A DNA stretch of 64,000 nucleotides, from contig NZ_LT703003.1 of the NCBI RefSeq assembly GCF_900149695.1, forward strand, positions 186,001-250,000, given 5' to 3'. The DNA comes from Anderseniella sp. Alg231-50 (GTDB lineage Bacteria > Pseudomonadota > Alphaproteobacteria > Rhizobiales > Aestuariivirgaceae). Shown one piece after another: positions 63,302 to 64,000 of the stretch. The position numbers and the translations under genes are program-made. The notes under the pieces are model-generated. The model saw only the letters and a program-made list of their open reading frames with translations. It had not been told where the DNA came from and did not search any database. Each line of letters opens with the position of its first letter. Within the stretch, counting starts at the first letter, position 1.

Positions 63302-64000
63302 TCAGCGCACTGCCAGCAGGTCAGGCGTAACCTCGGTAATGGCTTGCGATCCATCACGCACCATTGCGGCGAGGCCGGCCACCTGCGGCACGTGCATGGC
63401 CGAGAAATAGGCAAGCATCCGGGCGCTTGCCTCGGCCTGCGGTGCATTGCGGCCACGTGCAGCAAGCGCGGCCCTGGCAAGGCCGAAGGCGCCCGCCGTC
63501 AGGCCGAACAACCGCAAGTAAGGTGTTGCCGATGCCAAAGCGCGCTCGTCACCGCTCGCCAGCCAGCTGCCGACCTCACGTGAAGCGGACTCCAGTGCCT
63601 CGATTGCCTGCGACAGACCGTCTGCATCACTACCAAGCGCAGATGCGGTTTTACGCATTTCGCCGATCAGCTTTGAAAGCGTTTCGCCGCCGCGCAGGGC
63701 AACCTTGCGCGTCACCAGGTCAAGTGCCTGTATGCCATTGGTGCCCTCATAGATCGGGGTAATGCGGGCATCGCGCAAATGCTGGGCAGCGCCGGTTTCC
63801 TCGATATAGCCCATGCCGCCGTGCACCTGCACGCCGTCGGACGCCACCTCGACGCCGATATCGGTACTGAATGCCTTGGTAACGGGCGTCAAAAGCGCCG
63901 CCAGGTCGGCATTGTCTGCGCGTTCTGCTTCAGACGCCGCCAACCGGGACATATCGATGGCACGTGCGGTGAGATAACAGATCGACCGGGCGGCCTGGGT
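63302..64000 (-). CDS. Acyl-CoA dehydrogenase, C-terminal part
   Basis: The gene continues past the right edge, where its start and N-terminal domains lie. The visible 232 codons are the helical C-terminal half: TQAARSICYLTARAIDM, FSTDIGVEVASDGVQVHGG, GGMGYIEETGAAQHLRDARI and PIYEGTNGIQALDL, typical of FAD-dependent acyl-CoA dehydrogenases. The catalytic base region is present (YEGTNGIQ). A C-terminal extension follows (about residue 120 of this part onward), as in the larger subtype acting on long-chain or 3-methylthiopropionyl-CoA substrates. Confidence 0.9.
   Translation of the reverse strand, partial: TQAARSICYLTARAIDMSRLAASEAERADNADLAALLTPVTKAFSTDIGVEVASDGVQVHGGMGYIEETGAAQHLRDARITPIYEGTNGIQALDLVTRKVALRGGETLSKLIGEMRKTASALGSDADGLSQAIEALESASREVGSWLASGDERALASATPYLRLFGLTAGAFGLARAALAARGRNAPQAEASARMLAYFSAMHVPQVAGLAAMVRDGSQAITEVTPDLLAVR

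Noticed and set aside
1-64000. CRISPR arrays, transposases, prophage genes
   Set aside because: No regularly spaced direct repeats, no transposase or integrase domains and no phage structural genes were seen on either strand.

Overview
The window is a GC-rich, gene-dense piece of an alphaproteobacterial chromosome, most likely from the Hyphomicrobiales (Rhizobiales) or a close relative. Signs of this are a RibBX-type riboflavin protein, the split methylmalonyl-CoA mutase, the Rhizobium-type asparaginase fold, several TRAP, EamA and LysR/Lrp/RpiR modules, the HDAC-xseB pair, a class III cyclase with a GAF domain, and the FabI and AroC sequence types. This is inferred from family types; no 16S gene is present. 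No prophage, CRISPR array or transposase gene is seen.

Layout. 1-8.6 kb: the end of an EamA transporter, an unusual HTH-RibB-(degenerate RibA) fusion, a HerA-like ATPase, a small protein, and the mutA-mutB pair. 8.6-19.1 kb: Lrp and a divergent EamA-EamA-GFA operon, an L,D-transpeptidase lipoprotein with a thioredoxin-like partner, a Rieske oxygenase with a coupled 77-residue protein, an XRE regulator facing a four-helix membrane protein, MFS plus asparaginase, and tRNA-Gln and tRNA-Pro. 19.6-29.0 kb: a methyltransferase, then a catabolic block on the minus strand (N-formylglutamate amidohydrolase-like enzyme, TRAP transporter, glutamine-synthetase-like ligase, aldehyde dehydrogenase, iron alcohol dehydrogenase) with a divergent RpiR regulator. 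29.1-33.9 kb: a tandem glycine riboswitch and gcvT-gcvH-gcvP.

33.9-36.0 kb: an island of three orphan genes (YcxB-like membrane protein, a secreted cationic protein with an internal duplication, DUF1294) bounded by three copies of a short intergenic repeat. 36.0-49.9 kb: thiolase and bioY, a metallo-beta-lactamase-fold hydrolase, an old-yellow-enzyme homologue, an acyl-CoA ligase, an amidase, a class III aminotransferase, an SDR/PLP-lyase/periplasmic-protein operon, pdxH, fabI and a histidine phosphatase. 50.0-64.0 kb: a double-barrel outer membrane protein, aroC, a HAD dehalogenase, a methyltransferase, LysR/EamA, a YbaK-type deacylase, a GAF-cyclase, a DUF3179 protein, a methyltransferase, xseB, an HDAC-family deacetylase and the end of an acyl-CoA dehydrogenase.

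Three systems stand out. (1) The 20.3-29.0 kb block has the parts of a gamma-glutamylation route for an amino-alcohol such as ethanolamine: uptake, gamma-glutamyl ligase, alcohol dehydrogenase, aldehyde dehydrogenase and amide hydrolase. Its predicted glycine product could feed the adjacent glycine-riboswitch gcv operon. (2) The DNA-binding-domain fusion to RibBX has a perfect palindrome just upstream of its start and no visible FMN riboswitch, suggesting protein autoregulation of riboflavin synthesis. (3) Inverted copies of a short repeat bracket two orphan genes, suggesting a non-autonomous mobile cassette.
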